Assembly: GCA_024036415.1 (NCBI GenBank)
Contig: JAMWET010001910.1
Location: forward strand, 5,001 to 69,000
Length of the DNA: 64,000 nt
Source of the DNA: Prochilodus magdalenae
Taxonomy: Eukaryota; Chordata; Actinopteri; Characiformes; Prochilodontidae
Reading direction: 5' to 3'
Positions 27,771-55,900 of the stretch are shown in pieces; position 1 is the first letter of the stretch, and the number at the start of each line of letters is the position of its first letter. Made by a program: the position numbers and the translations under genes. The notes below the pieces were generated by a model that did no database searches, was not told where the DNA came from, and saw only the letters and a program-made list of their open reading frames with translations.

Positions 27771-29188
27771 GACTGAAGTGTTTGTGAGACTGAACTGGTA
27801 TTTGGCTCCATTTCATCTGAATTAAAGAACTCCCCTGAATTAAATAAAGCTGGTATAAATCATTTCTCAAGCTGTGTGCAGGTCCAACTGCGGAAAGCAA
27901 AAAGTCCTCATTACTTGCAGCCCAAGAGGCTGATTTCTTTAAATGGCAGCTCCTGCATTGTCTCTGCTTCCTTGGCAACCAACTTTTATTACGTTCACGT
28001 CACTCCGCTTCCCGAGTAAGATCCTCCGTGTGTTCAGGACAAACTTTATTTATCTGTCCAAACGCAGAAATAATTTAACATTTAGAAAGAATTACTATTC
28101 ACACGTCTCCCTGTGCACCGGGCTCACATCCTCTCTCTCCTTCTCTCTATACGTCGTGAGCACAGAGTCCCTGTGACAAGGAAGCAGCAGTAATTTGGGC
28201 AGGGGGGTTACCATGGTAACTCAGCAAATAGACAAGGCACGATTAAGCCCTCAAATAAACATGAGTTTAGAACTGCAGCGTTCACCTTCAACAAGAGGCA
28301 GCAAGGCTTACAGCCAGACTCCTGGACGGAATGGAGCTAAAGGTGTAGCACAGCCGTAGTGATTTAATTACACATCAGTTCATCACAGAAAAGGAACAAG
28401 GACATAATGAGGATGCATCAAACACATGATCTCTCTCTGACTGACATTACATGACTGAAATGCAGAGGGTGTGAGCAAACTCTCCAATGAAGTTTCCCCA
28501 AGCAGACCCCACACACTCAAGTGAATTATTAATGCATATGTGCATGGAATATAAAAGCTGTACATATGTATGAATAGCATACAAAACATGACTGTATTAG
28601 CTCGTATTATTGCCTGATGGAAAATGGCCCCTGTTTTGGTACTCATTAAAGGACAGAAAACAAGAGTGATCTGACTTCTATCTGCTCCTGCTGATAAACA
28701 CTGATGAAAGAAGGATCAGACTGCTATTTTTACTTACAGCATTCTGCACAGAGAAGACAACACAGCTACTGAATGTTCTCATGTGAACCTGGTCCTCTGG
28801 CTTGAGAAGATTGGCACCCACTGACTATACACCACTACTGGTCCCCCCAGGGACCAGCCAGATTATCCTTCACCATACAAGACCTAACTAGTTTTTAATC
28901 TCACGAAAAACAGATTTTAAATGCACAGAGACTTTTCTTTTAGAAAATAAACTAGGACATATTTTATAAACAGCGATTGAGAACTGGTCTGATATAAATT
29001 GATTGAGTTGAAAATGATGTTTCTGACACTGACAAAAAATCAACAGACCAATTTACACAGGGTAACAAAATAGGAACTTGGACTTGGATAGTAAATTGGA
29101 CTCAAATGAAAGCAAGTGAAGGAAAGTGACATGTTGTCTAACAACCCCCAACAGTGGCCCACTATCCTCTTGTTATCCTTGTAATGTA
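27771..29188. other. Gene-free stretch between the parvin genes
   Basis: No recognisable exon, RNA gene or bounded repeat. A parvg 5' untranslated exon could lie here, but I cannot support one. Confidence 0.35.
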
Positions 29189-29817
29189 TAAACCTCAGTT
29201 CCACAATTTGAGGTATGGGAAATGCTAGTAAAACAGAAAGCAGTATTTAGTACAGTACAGAAACATAGTATTTGATCTTTTTCTTTATGAACTTTTTCCC
29301 TATTGTACTGTTTACTTATGAATATAAATATACACTCAGCAAATTTGCTGCTTGCAACATATTCCAAAAACACTGGAACAGAAGCATGTTCATAAATGTG
29401 TTATACCACCCTTTCTTTTAACAACACTGAATAACCATTTGAGGAGTAAAAAATCTTGTCCTGTGATTATACGACTCCTTAACTGGTCAAGTGTATAAAG
29501 TCTCCCATGTTCATTTTGCACATCGTAATATGTCACGTTTTCATAAGGAGACGGGAGCCTTCAAGAAGGCCAGTCCAGCACTCATTCAGCAGCCACATTT
29601 ACACGTTGTTGCCATATGGCTTCTGCTGTGCATAGCAGTCTTAACATACAGTTGAAGATCCAGTGACAGTGTTTAGGGACAGCAGTTGGTAAAAGCATTC
29701 CTGAGCAAATGTGGTGATGTCTGTTACAGAAACATGATGGTACTCTAATGCACTGCTGTCTGAGGAACCAAAAAGACAAAGAGAGTGAAATATCTTGCCA
29801 TTTTTAATTGAGAAACT

Positions 29818-30059
29818 TTGGGCCTCATTCACCAATATCTGTTTTCTTTCTTCAATTTGTTTCTGAGAAAGTTCCTAAGATAAAGCCTATGTGTGAACTT
29901 CAACCGCACACCTTCGTGTTTCGAGTATGTGTAGAGTCTGTTTTTACCTAAAAACAAAACCCAAATAAGAAAGCACCGGTGAATGTTAGAACCTTCATAA
30001 GAAGGTCCAGAAGTGGTTGAGAAATTTCTTCTTAAGATCAGTTAGTTAATGAGGCCCAT
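29818..30059. mobile_element. MITE with GGGCCTCATT ends
   Basis: Begins TTGGGCCTCATTCACCAATA and ends TTAATGAGGCCCATT, giving an inverted repeat of about 12 bp. A related sequence starts near 49338 (TTGGGCCTTATTCACAAGGA). It is nested within the element at 29189-30546. Confidence 0.7.
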
Positions 30060-30127
30060 TGTTCCTGTATGGATTATTAACATATTGTTTTTTGACAAAG
30101 AAACTTTGACCCGTACTTGTTTAGGAG

Positions 30128-30345
30128 GCCTGGTTAGTGTAGCTCAGCAGGTAACACCATTACCCAGAGTGCCATCTCTACATGTGGGAGACTGGGGTTC
30201 AAATCCTGGTCTGGGTGACTATGCTGTGCTACACTAATAAGAGTCCTTGGGCAAGACTCCTAACACTACACTGGCCTCCCTGTAATATGATTAACCTTGT
30301 AAGTCGCTCTGGATAACAGCGTCAGCTAAATGCCGTAAAATGTAA
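30128..30345 (+). repeat. tRNA-derived SINE, copy 2
   Basis: A-box-like TGTAGCTCAGCAGG, B-box GGTTCAAATCC, the same body as the copy at 19430-19610, and the tail GTCGCTCTGGATAACAGCGT then GCTAAATGCCGTAAAATG. The tRNA-like head has diverged and is not a working tRNA gene. It is nested in the element at 29189-30546. Confidence 0.85.
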
Positions 30346-30503
30346 ATGTCTTTCCTGAATGCTCAAGTATACTAACCAGATGCTTTACTTTTTTTTAAAG
30401 GACATGAGTGTATACCTACACAAAAAAAAAATATTCATTGAAATTAAATAATCTCCTTGTTCAAATACAGATCAAAGTGGATTTACAAATCACTGCATTC
30501 AGT

Positions 30504-30509
30504 TTTATT
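30504..30509 (-). promoter_or_regulatory. Candidate poly(A) signal of parvb
   Basis: AATAAA on the minus strand about 410 bp past the parvb stop. It is the only such hexamer I noticed in that interval, and it falls inside the right end of a transposable element. Confidence 0.3.
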
Positions 30510-30915
30510 AGCACACATACCAACTTTTCTGGAACTGAGGTTTGTACTTGAGTGAAATAAATACTGAATAAGTAATTCAATGTAATAATAACAATAAGCT
30601 ATAAAACAATCAATATTATTATTGTGATAATAAAGATTCTTATAATACATACAGCGTACATATCATGAAACATTCAGAGTGAAGCAGTTATAAGGATTAT
30701 AAACCACACATGGCTTGTTTGTGAAGACTATGTACAGTACAGTATCTGAGATACCTTTGAGCTTCTGCAGTGACGTCCTTTTGGGACGACAGCATTTAAA
30801 TTTCCAAACAGAAAAAAGACAAGCAACATAAAACTGCATTCTTAAATACAGGTGTTGTGTGCAGCATCAAGGCACAAGGCAGGGGTTTGTTCGCTGAGAA
30901 CCTCTCTTTCCTCCA

Positions 30916-45998
<15,083 letters not shown>

Positions 45999-46252
45999 CT
46001 CTGCCTGAGCTCAGCTCACCTGCAGCCGCCAGTCTAAGGAGGAGGAGAAGAAGAGCGAGGAGAGCACAATGGCCGGCTGGACGGGCCTGAATGAGCTGGA
46101 ATGGCAGCGTGTAAGTGATTGGAGAGGGGGGGGGATGATGGCCAGCCTCCACAGATGCTCTACTGCCTCCACCCACTGCGCTGTCCGAGCCTGAGTAAGC
46201 CTGGACAACAGCGACCCACCAGCGACACCCCGACCACCCCATACAGCCGCGT

Positions 46253-47420
46253 GTGGAGAACAGCAGTACTGAAGTGCATGTAGCGTCAGTGAACTTTCAT
46301 GTACATTTCAACACCACTCTTTCTCAATGTCATGAGTCCCGAACACAGCCCACAGCTTTAAAGGGGGATTGCATTGAGTCTCAACATTTCTGGCCAGTTC
46401 AGCCGGTGAGAGGTATACAGTCATTCAGAGTGGTTTGATGTAAAGTGGTTCACTGTGGAGAAACTCAGATTTCTTTACAGTGGTGGTGAAATTAGAGGAC
46501 ACAATGTCTACATCGACAAACATAACCTTTTTTATACTATACAATGAACCTAGATGTGCTTCCTGGATTTTATAATGTAATGCTGATAATTGTAAAACAG
46601 GGCTAAAATATTTTTTAAAATAATAATAATAATAATAATAATAGCAGTAATAATAGAGACAATTTAGCCTTATTCAGATTCAGTATACATTCAATGTAAT
46701 ATAGGCATTCAACTTATCAAACTGTGACGTTTCACATTAAAGTATCCCGAATGCCTTTGTTTACATTACAGGAGTTGACAGAACCTCTGTAGGACACCAG
46801 TACAATTCCCCTTCAAATAAACAGTGATTATGAAATGTGCTGTCGTCTGACTTTTATATCTGTGTAAGTCATATGACCCTAGTGACTTTCTGCAAGTCTT
46901 ATGTCAAGAGTTTTTAAGATTTGTTGTAAATTTGATGTGTCAAGTTTAGTTTACTGAACCTCTGAACATACAGAAATACTAAAACTGTCCTTAATACTAC
47001 AGCACATGTAAAAAATTGGAATGCCAAATGAACATGAGCTAAGACGAACAGCTATTTGATGAAGAAAAGGTTAAAAAGTATCTTTATTTTCGTTACAGTA
47101 AAAATTGCTTTAAACACCATTAAAATAGGACACAGGATTAAAACTCATTGTCCCCCTTTCAACACTTTTCTAGGAAATCAGGAAGTGTTTCATAATGTTC
47201 ATGAACAGACGATCATGGGTGAGGCTCTCCCCAAGTCAGATCTAAAAACGTGTTGTGGATACTGAAACATCACAGCACTTTCGTAATCACTGGGGTCAGT
47301 TCACACACATAGACCACCATAGACCTGACTGTGTAGAAAAGTGACTCTACAAAAACAAAGCAGTATAGTTATATTGGTCTTGTACTCTTCTGGGAGTGGC
47401 CAAAGGGGTGTATGAATGAT
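46253..47420. other. Intergenic stretch between hdac10 and parvb
   Basis: About 1.2 kb between the parvb CpG-rich region and the hdac10 3' UTR. It holds a short (AAT)n run near 46619-46642 and nothing else recognised. Confidence 0.4.
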
Positions 47421-47426
47421 TTTATT
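47421..47426 (-). promoter_or_regulatory. Candidate poly(A) signal of hdac10
   Basis: AATAAA on the minus strand about 120 bp past the hdac10 stop codon. The call rests on position and hexamer only. Confidence 0.45.
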
Positions 47427-47546
47427 CATCTTGGCTCTCTGTTCTCCTTCCTGAAACTGAACACACACACACACACACACACACAAATATCAGTTCATTC
47501 ATATTATACACTTTGATGTTCGCAGTAAACAGCTCATTGTTTGGTA

Positions 47547-50500
47547 TCAGGCTTCAGGAAAAGCTCTGCTTATACTTCTGAAAGACAAAGAAAAGAAAAA
47601 ACCCTCACTTGTGTTTAACAGTAGACTCCATCTGCCCCGCAGTCTCCGTCTCTGTGTCTCTATAGCTTCCACATCCTCAGGTAATGGATGACCCAGTGGA
47701 CTAAGAGAAGGAGCAGGAGCCCCAGACAAAGAGACACATGTAGCCATCACCACGTCTTTGTCACAGCCCTGCTTTATCAAGAAAACATGTAGAAACCTGT
47801 AACTGCACTGTAGCATCCATTTCATCACTAAAGGTCACATTTTTGTTATATTTATTTCTCACTTCAGCTCAGCTTATCGTTTTTTAGTTTTATGTCTCCA
47901 AAACTCTGATAATTAATTTTTACATAACTGTTTTCAAGCCTCTCTTTATTTCTTGGAATCAAACAGGCGCTTTTTGTTTCTGTGCCTCTAAGACTGATAT
48001 CGGTTAAACAGATGGATAAGCCAGTTCTTGTGCCATTACAAAAACAATGAATTTAAAACAGCCTGATTTTGCAGCTTAGTTTCCTTATATGGACTGTACA
48101 GACAGAGAATTTGAGATAGTGATAAAATATTACTTCATAAAGAAAGGAAAACTTAGTTTTCCTTTATGTGGGCCCATTAAAGGTGAAATGTCAAAAATAT
48201 ATCACCAAAACAAATTTTCTAAGAATAAAGCAGTTTTATTAAATAAGCAGGTTTTTGTTTATGTGCAGTTTTGGATCAGTCTTTTGATTGATTATCTGAT
48301 GACACTGTTGTTCTAGTGTTCTTGTATAAAGCAGTGCTGAAGTTACACGTGATCCAGCAATACAGGTCTGTACAGTTGATTAAAAAAAATAAATAAATAG
48401 AAAGCTGATGCAGAGCAACATGTCTCCTATTCCTATTACAGTTAAACTTGCTGATAACACAGGCTTAACTTTCCCACTACAGTGACTGACCTGAAGTAGG
48501 GCCAGGGTCCTGCCCTGTGCCAACCCTTGAAGAAGGCTGCTAATCTGAGCCCAGACTGACACCTCCAATCCAGCGCTGCCTGCCAGGACCTCCAGCACCA
48601 GGCCAGGACCAAACTCATACGCCAGAGGAAGGAGTAGACCCAGCACTGCCTGCATCACACTCGCTCTGCAGTGCGTGTCCTGCAGCATGCAAAAAAAAAA
48701 AAAAGAAAAACAAGGCAATGCTGTCCCACAATCATTGCTTAATGGCTGGGCTGCAGACAGTGAAGGTATAGTACAGCACTAAAATCACAGTAAGGCTTCA
48801 AGTATAAGTAAAAACAGTTTAAAGTTTAGCAGTTGTAAAATTACATACTAGTAAAAAACAAGTATGTATGCTCTAACAGAAAACACACATTTGCACATTG
48901 TACATTTTGTGAGACTGTGTGAAGGTGAGAATTTTAGGTAGGGTTGAATTTAGAAGAAGTGGTCAGTTACATCATAAAATCGATGAATGAGTTCATAGCA
49001 AAGTAAACAAACACCTTGCTTAGACACACGGGCACGTGATAGTGCGACATCACCCTCTCAGGCTCTTTACTGCAGATCTGCACCAAAAGCACCCTCCTGT
49101 AGACAGACACATAAATGACTGTCAATGGTTTTCATAAACCTCACCTGCAGTGCTTTTTGCCCAATTTGTTTTCTTGAGTGAAACACACAATGGCCCTCAT
49201 TCATCACTGCACAACCTCAAATCAGTTTCATCTATGGAGTACATATACAATCGAAGTGGAAGAAGTGAATGTAGATTAAGGAGAATAGACCTGATTTAAA
49301 AACCCTATAATAAGAATAAAAACAGAAAAATCACATTGGGCCTTATTCACAAGGATGTTATAAGAATTCATGACATGTTCTTCATGTTCTTAAACCACAG
49401 AATTGTTCACACCTTCGTGCTCCTGACTGTGTGGAGATTCTGTTCTCGCTTAAGAATCAATTCCGAATGTCAGAATATAATTATACTACTAATAAGACTT
49501 CTAATAATACAATATTACTAATAATAATACAGTAATACTAGAAGACAGGTAGATGCACTGATTGTAAATATTTTATAAACCATTGTTGCAACACCGAACA
49601 GTGTTTTACTATGTAAACACAATCACACTACACAGTCACATCATTCTAATCAATTTGTGAATGGGAGTTAAAATACTCACCCATTGCTCATGTCCAATGC
49701 AACATCCTCATCCCCCACAAACACCACCAAGACCCTGATACACATACGGCGTTCTGCATTATACAATCGTTGTCTAGTGTTCGTTTCAGACATATTTCAT
49801 TTTAAAACAACACATTAACACATTAAGAAGCATTTAGTTAAGATGAAGTGCATACCGAACAGAGAGGGACTTTAAGGCATGCTGCACAGCACAGCTCACA
49901 GATACACACACATCAGGCACCATCACTAAGCCATTACGCACCTGCCAACGGATGGCAGTTAGGAATGTTGCATTAGCCATGTACAAATTGTTTTAGTGTA
50001 GAGTGATGTAAACCTGCACACACAGCTGTTGAAAGAAAACCCCTATATATGCCTTTTTTCTACAACAACGTACACGCTGTAGCCTAATCAACACATCAAT
50101 ACAATGAGTGCCTGTGCTTAAATTAAAACACTCAACAAAATACATTAAGACGGGAGCTTTTCTTCAACAGAGATGCTGACAGACACTGTGAATAAATCTA
50201 ATAGCAAATGTGAATACAGAAACAGCAGACAGGAGGGGGGAAAAAAATACACTTCCTGTCTGCATGAGCTTGTATCTAGGTATTCACCCAGATGCAAACT
50301 CTTCTTAAAACACACTTGGCTTTCCAACTTTGCATGTATAAACAAAATGACAAGGCAATCAGAATGACCAAATATCCACCTCAAGGCTTACCTCTTTGTT
50401 CTTGATTTTCTCCAAAACTGAAACAACATTCTGTAGGCACTCTAATGATTTCTTATCAGTCATGTCCTGAAAATGTTCATTCCTGAAAGGACAATTTGTT

Positions 50501-52932
50501 GTTTTTACACAGGTCTGATTGAATACATCCTCTACAGATAAACACACTTCTATACATTTTAATGCATAATTAATGTTTATTTACTGAAAAAAAATAGCGC
50601 AAAACTTATATGCAAATGCTCTATAGAGGATGAGTTAACTTCCAGCAACTTGTCAACAACACTACCTATGCACTTGGCTTTATAAACAGCTAACCTGATC
50701 TTTTCTGCATCCTCTTTACAGGTTTGTGGTATTTCATCCAGACGCTGACAGCCCTCTGGCATTGAGCCCTCCAGTTCTGTGGAGATCACCGCAACTGTGT
50801 GTAAAGGAGGTGCAGGACGGGGTAAGGGTTCAGGCCACTTAATGTCCTCAGTCTTCTCCTCTGTTTCTTCCTCTTCTTTCTTCTCTCCATCTCCTTCCTC
50901 TACTCTGCAGCGCTTGGTGCTGGGCTCTGCGACCAGAGATTCAGCTAGAAAACAAACAAGGACAGGTTTTACTACTGATTTAAGATCAATCTATAGTGCC
51001 TGTGTAGCGAGTGATGTTCTTGATCATGATCATGGGGCAATACTTTTCCTATAACATTTAACAGATCTCTGGAAGAGAAATTCACATTTATTTCATATTT
51101 ATTTTCACATTATTATTTCATGTGCATTAAATTCCTGTGTTTATAAGTTACATATGTGGCTTACATATCGAAACACACTATACTATTATACCTGTTTTAG
51201 TGCAACAGTAGGATTTAATGTATCATCTAGCGGTGACAAGTAGAGAGTTGTTCTAAGACTGTGTTCTCTTACCTGTATGTTTGAAACAGTGCCAGTACTT
51301 CTGGTGAACAGCTCGAACATTTTGAACAGACTCCAGAGCACTAAGGAGTCAAGATACAAAAGTTAAATTATACATACTTGCAAAAATCATCAATGATTCA
51401 ACCAAACCTTGTATCTCTAAAACAGTAACTTTGTTTTGTTTTTTTTTTCCAAAAACTTCTGGATCTTTTTTGTTGGTCTGCTGAACACAACATAAAGAGT
51501 AGCTGTTCATATGCAAAAATAACAAAGCAGAAAATATGAAGATATTGTGTTTTTAGTGAGTGCAGCAAAATACACACTAATGATTACTTAAAGCCAAATT
51601 AATTTGAAACATTTTTTAAAATCTAAAAAAAAAAAAAGTCAAATCCACCTGTCACATGGGGAGCCAATTCCAGTCAATAATGATGTTGGGTCTCCAAGCA
51701 GGGTCTGCAATGTCTGGCAAACTGACTGAGCAAGCGAAGTCAAGTTATACCCACCCTAGAAGAGAAAAAAAAACTGTCTAAGAAATCATGAACACAAGCA
51801 TGTATTCAGGTTTACAACCCTGAAAGACATCCCACCTCTAGGATAGCACACAGTCTGCCGTTGGCCAGAGACATCAGAAGGTGTGTAAGGTGGCCAAAAA
51901 TCTCCGGAGTGGCACACATGTGACCCTGGCAGTAAAAGTAGTAAAAATCACATACTGATCAGCTGTGAATTTATAGAATATGAATTTATATGTCAATTCA
52001 TTTTTTTTATCCCAGTGGAAAGTGAGGTACATTTACATTGGAATTAGGTTTTAATAATGTTTTAAACTTATAAGCACCCTAAGAAAGATAAAGCAGCTAT
52101 TGAAATGTAATACTCAGTTTTATGAATATATTGTACATAAGCGCATTGTACATTGTTGGCCTACACTAAGCCTAAGTGGATCGCTAAAAGAACAATGAAA
52201 AAAACACTGGGGTATTATAATTCAATTCTTTTTAACTAAACTTTGTCATTATACCAATGCAGGGTTGTACAGTATAGCATCTGTACAACATCTGTACAGT
52301 ATCAGTGTAGAAAGTTCACCTCTGGGTCTCCTATGGCAGAATCAAACCCTGCACAGACCAGCACCAGCTCAGGATCAAACTGGAACAACAATTAGCGGTA
52401 TGGTCAGTAGTTACTCAGGTGCATGTATACAGGCACATTTCAAATATGAATATTTAAGAAGAATTCCACAAATATTCCAAGAAGTCATAATTAAATAGTC
52501 AGGAGGAGGACCTAATCATGAGGAGTGTCTCACTGTGAAATGTCCCTGTTCTAGAGAAACTTACTACATCATATTTGTTCACACTGGTAGTGATGAAAGC
52601 AGAAGTCTGAAAATAGTCCATTGCATCTTAGGGCTCCCTCACAATACATTATTACAATAAATGTTGACACTGCCTTATACAAGTTTGTTTTAAATTCTTT
52701 CTGAGATACAGTTTTAGCATAAAAACATTTTGTCTTTAATTCTTATATAGACATTTAATAATGACCCTTCCTTTAACTATTAAGCAGAAGTCTTTTAATG
52801 GCGGAGTTTGATACTAACCTCATATGCAATAGGTAAGAGGACATGGAAGAAGACAGAGAGGTAGTCACTGTTGGTCATTCCCACCTATTAAACAAATGTA
52901 TTGTAAGACTTAATAATAAATAAATAAACAAA

Positions 52933-52991
<59 letters not shown>

Positions 52992-55900
52992 ATATGAATG
53001 AAACACAGGAAAAAAAACTCATCCCAGTTTGACAATATAATTTCATCTAAATTAATTGGCATGTTCAGTTATTTGTATTTTTATAATAAAATAAAATATT
53101 TTCTTAATTTTTTAATAATTTTTTATTTTTAAGAAGATTTTAAAATTTGGATCCTAAAAGACAGTGTTTCAGACCAAGAAATGAGTCTAAAGCTTGTCAC
53201 TTCTACGCCTAAGTTTCAAGAGGTTAGCATTATTTAGGAGTCAGTGTGGCCTTATGTAGGCGGCCACCAATCAGTAACGTAGAGACCAGTCTTGGTAAAG
53301 AACCTGACAGTAGTTCCAAATTAATTTTAGAACGTGAAGCTAGAGAGAGGCACCTTGTTCCAGGGCACGTTGATATTGAAGCCAGCTCCTTTGCCCTTAC
53401 CCACACTATCATAGTCAGACTCTGCAAGGTTGGGCCAGAAACGCTGGTGCTCATAGCGATGCCATGAGAAATACAGCACACTATGAAACCCAGAGGAACA
53501 CAAGAAAAGTGAGAGAACAAACAAAGGTGAGAAGCTGCTTGGTTCAAATAAAAAGATACTTCTGCAATGCTACATTAGGTCTTGAACAGCCACCCGATTT
53601 GCTGAAATCAAGCTTACCTTGGATCTTCCTCAAAGCAGTACTGAACTCCCTGGCCATGGTGAATATCCCAATCCACGATCAACACCCTGAACACACAGAG
53701 AGCCTCCTCAACCAACACAAATCAGCTCAGTTCCCCTAAAAAAGCTCACTTCTTCTGCTCTCTCATTACTTCACTCCTTCAAGATACACTTGTGTCAGTT
53801 GGAGAATCGCTTGTGTACATCCTCAAAAATTAAGGTGCAGTACGCCCAGAAAAGCTAGGGGGAGTAAAACCTCATGAAGTCCACAATTACCTGCATCTGT
53901 ATGATGTGTCTACACATGACCATTCAACAAGTATATCTACATCCTTACCTGTTCACGTTGTAGTGCTTTTTGGCATAAAGAGCAGCAATGGCCACATTGT
54001 TGAACACGCAGAAGCCATTGGCTGCACTCCGTTGGCTGTGATGACCAGGAGGCCTGTAGAAAAAAGAAGAAAGAAAAATATAACACAGTTGTGCATTTGT
54101 GACTAAATAAAGATATACTACTACTGCAAAAACTACTACTACCAATATTAATAATAGCAACAATTATATAAGGGTAACACTTCACATTATATAGTAGAGT
54201 TATTGAGCATCCTGGAATGCATAGGGCTGTATAACAGGCCTCTCTTTGTATCACTTTTCCCATTACTCCAGCATTCATTTAGTTGCAATAAGTAAATTTG
54301 TTAAGGAGTGTTTATTTAGATATGTAATGTACATATAAATGTATATAGATTGTGCATGTAAACTTATTTTTGATCAAGGTTTATTTTATGTTTATGTAAA
54401 TTTAGTTATTTTGACAAAATAATGGTGGTGGTGGAGTGGTGGGAGCCTGGTGGGAGTGTATTTGTTATTTCTGTATATGTTGGTACTGTGCACCTTGCTT
54501 TTAGCTCAGTTATAAAATAATAAAAAATGTTCAAAAAAAAATAATTCTGGTCTTTATGCTTACCTTACAAGGGCCATTCCATTTCTCACTTTCCCTGCCA
54601 TTACACTGTCCACCAGCTGCAGTGTGGCACCAATAGCCAGCTTAGCACAATGGTAGATATTCTACATATATAACAAAAACACAGGAATACACAAGAAAAG
54701 CAATTTTTAGGCAAATTTGTTTGGCTTAGGACACAGCTATAGTTGTGTGTAAATTATTGGACACCCCTGGTCAATTTGGGTTCAACTACATAAACAGAAA
54801 ATATGCATTAAAAATGTGTGTTCTCTGTAAACGATATGTTACTGTTATTTGAGATGGGGGCTCTAACTTTTGCGTACACCTGTACAGTAAGTAATCCTTA
54901 CAGGATGGAAGTAGACATCTCCATATTGCTGAGTGAAGGTCATCAGATCCTCCAAGGACAAGTAAGGCGTCTGTTTCACTGCTTCAAGATATTCTTTGCT
55001 GCAAAGAACAGCAAACAGTGGAAAACAGGACATTACACAACACATTAAGACCATCAGTTCTGTTTAATTTGGCTAATAATCTGTCACGTTCATACACAGC
55101 AAGAACCAAGGCTTTAAAACGGACAGAAATAAAATGTGCTGAACAGTCTGTGGGAAACTGTGGAACATTATTTGCATAGGGCAGCATCTGAAACAGTATC
55201 TGAAAAATTCATAGTAAATTGACCAACAAAAATGCTCCATAATTCCTTGGGATGAAATCTCTTTACATCCACATACATTTCAACATTCCGGCAGATTTCA
55301 ACAGGGGTAGCACCTGATTGACAGGTGGTGTTTCATTTCTTTGTTACGCCTGTACACCTGGAAAGTTCTTTCAGGTTTTCACTTCACAGAGTAAACAGAA
55401 TTATTCTGTTATATGCCAATAATTACTATTAATATGAGCTAATTCTGTCATCTAATAAAATAATGGGGAACTCCACTGAGTTTACAAATATTCTACATAA
55501 TTAATTAAGATGTAAAGAGAGTCATTGAAACGCTTTGGTGTGAAATGCTTCGTTTACAGAAATGTATTACTGAGTCTGAATTGTTCCAGTGGCAGTAATG
55601 GGAACCAAATGTCTGAAGATTACAGAAAGTAATAATTACATGAACCAGTATGAATACTTAGCCTATATGGCCGAGACTTTGTTTTATGAAAGTCCTGTGA
55701 TAAAGTAATGTAACAAAAGGTCTTATAATTCAGCTATTTATGATTTATTTATGAAGGAGAATTTGTCTATTCATGGTGTGGATTTACTGGCTGGTTTGTA
55801 TAGTAAATGAAACGGCTGTATTTGTGTTGTACACATTGGGATGCCTAGTTCCCATCACCACCACTGTAAAGACATCAGAGTTAGTTTCTTTATTACTGCA

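Larger units (their letters stand above)
29189..30546. mobile_element. Terminal-inverted-repeat element carrying nested insertions
   Basis: AAACCTCAGTTCCA at 29190-29203 is matched by its exact complement at 30530-30543, flanked by TA on both sides. The right-end sequence (AACTTTTCTGGAACTGAGGT) resembles an abundant teleost non-autonomous DNA transposon. No transposase frame is present. A MITE-like unit and a tRNA-derived SINE lie inside it, which accounts for part of its length. Confidence 0.65.

Noticed and set aside
30128..30345. A functional tRNA gene
   Set aside because: A-box and B-box motifs are present, but the rest does not fold as a tRNA and the tail is SINE sequence.
47590..47630. 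A 36-nt intron near the end of hdac10
   Set aside because: Far below the minimum vertebrate intron length, and the frame reads through to a stop without it.
53230..53547. Plus- and minus-strand open frames across hdac10 exons (for example 53246-53467 plus)
   Set aside because: They are shadows of the correctly spliced minus-strand hdac10 exons.
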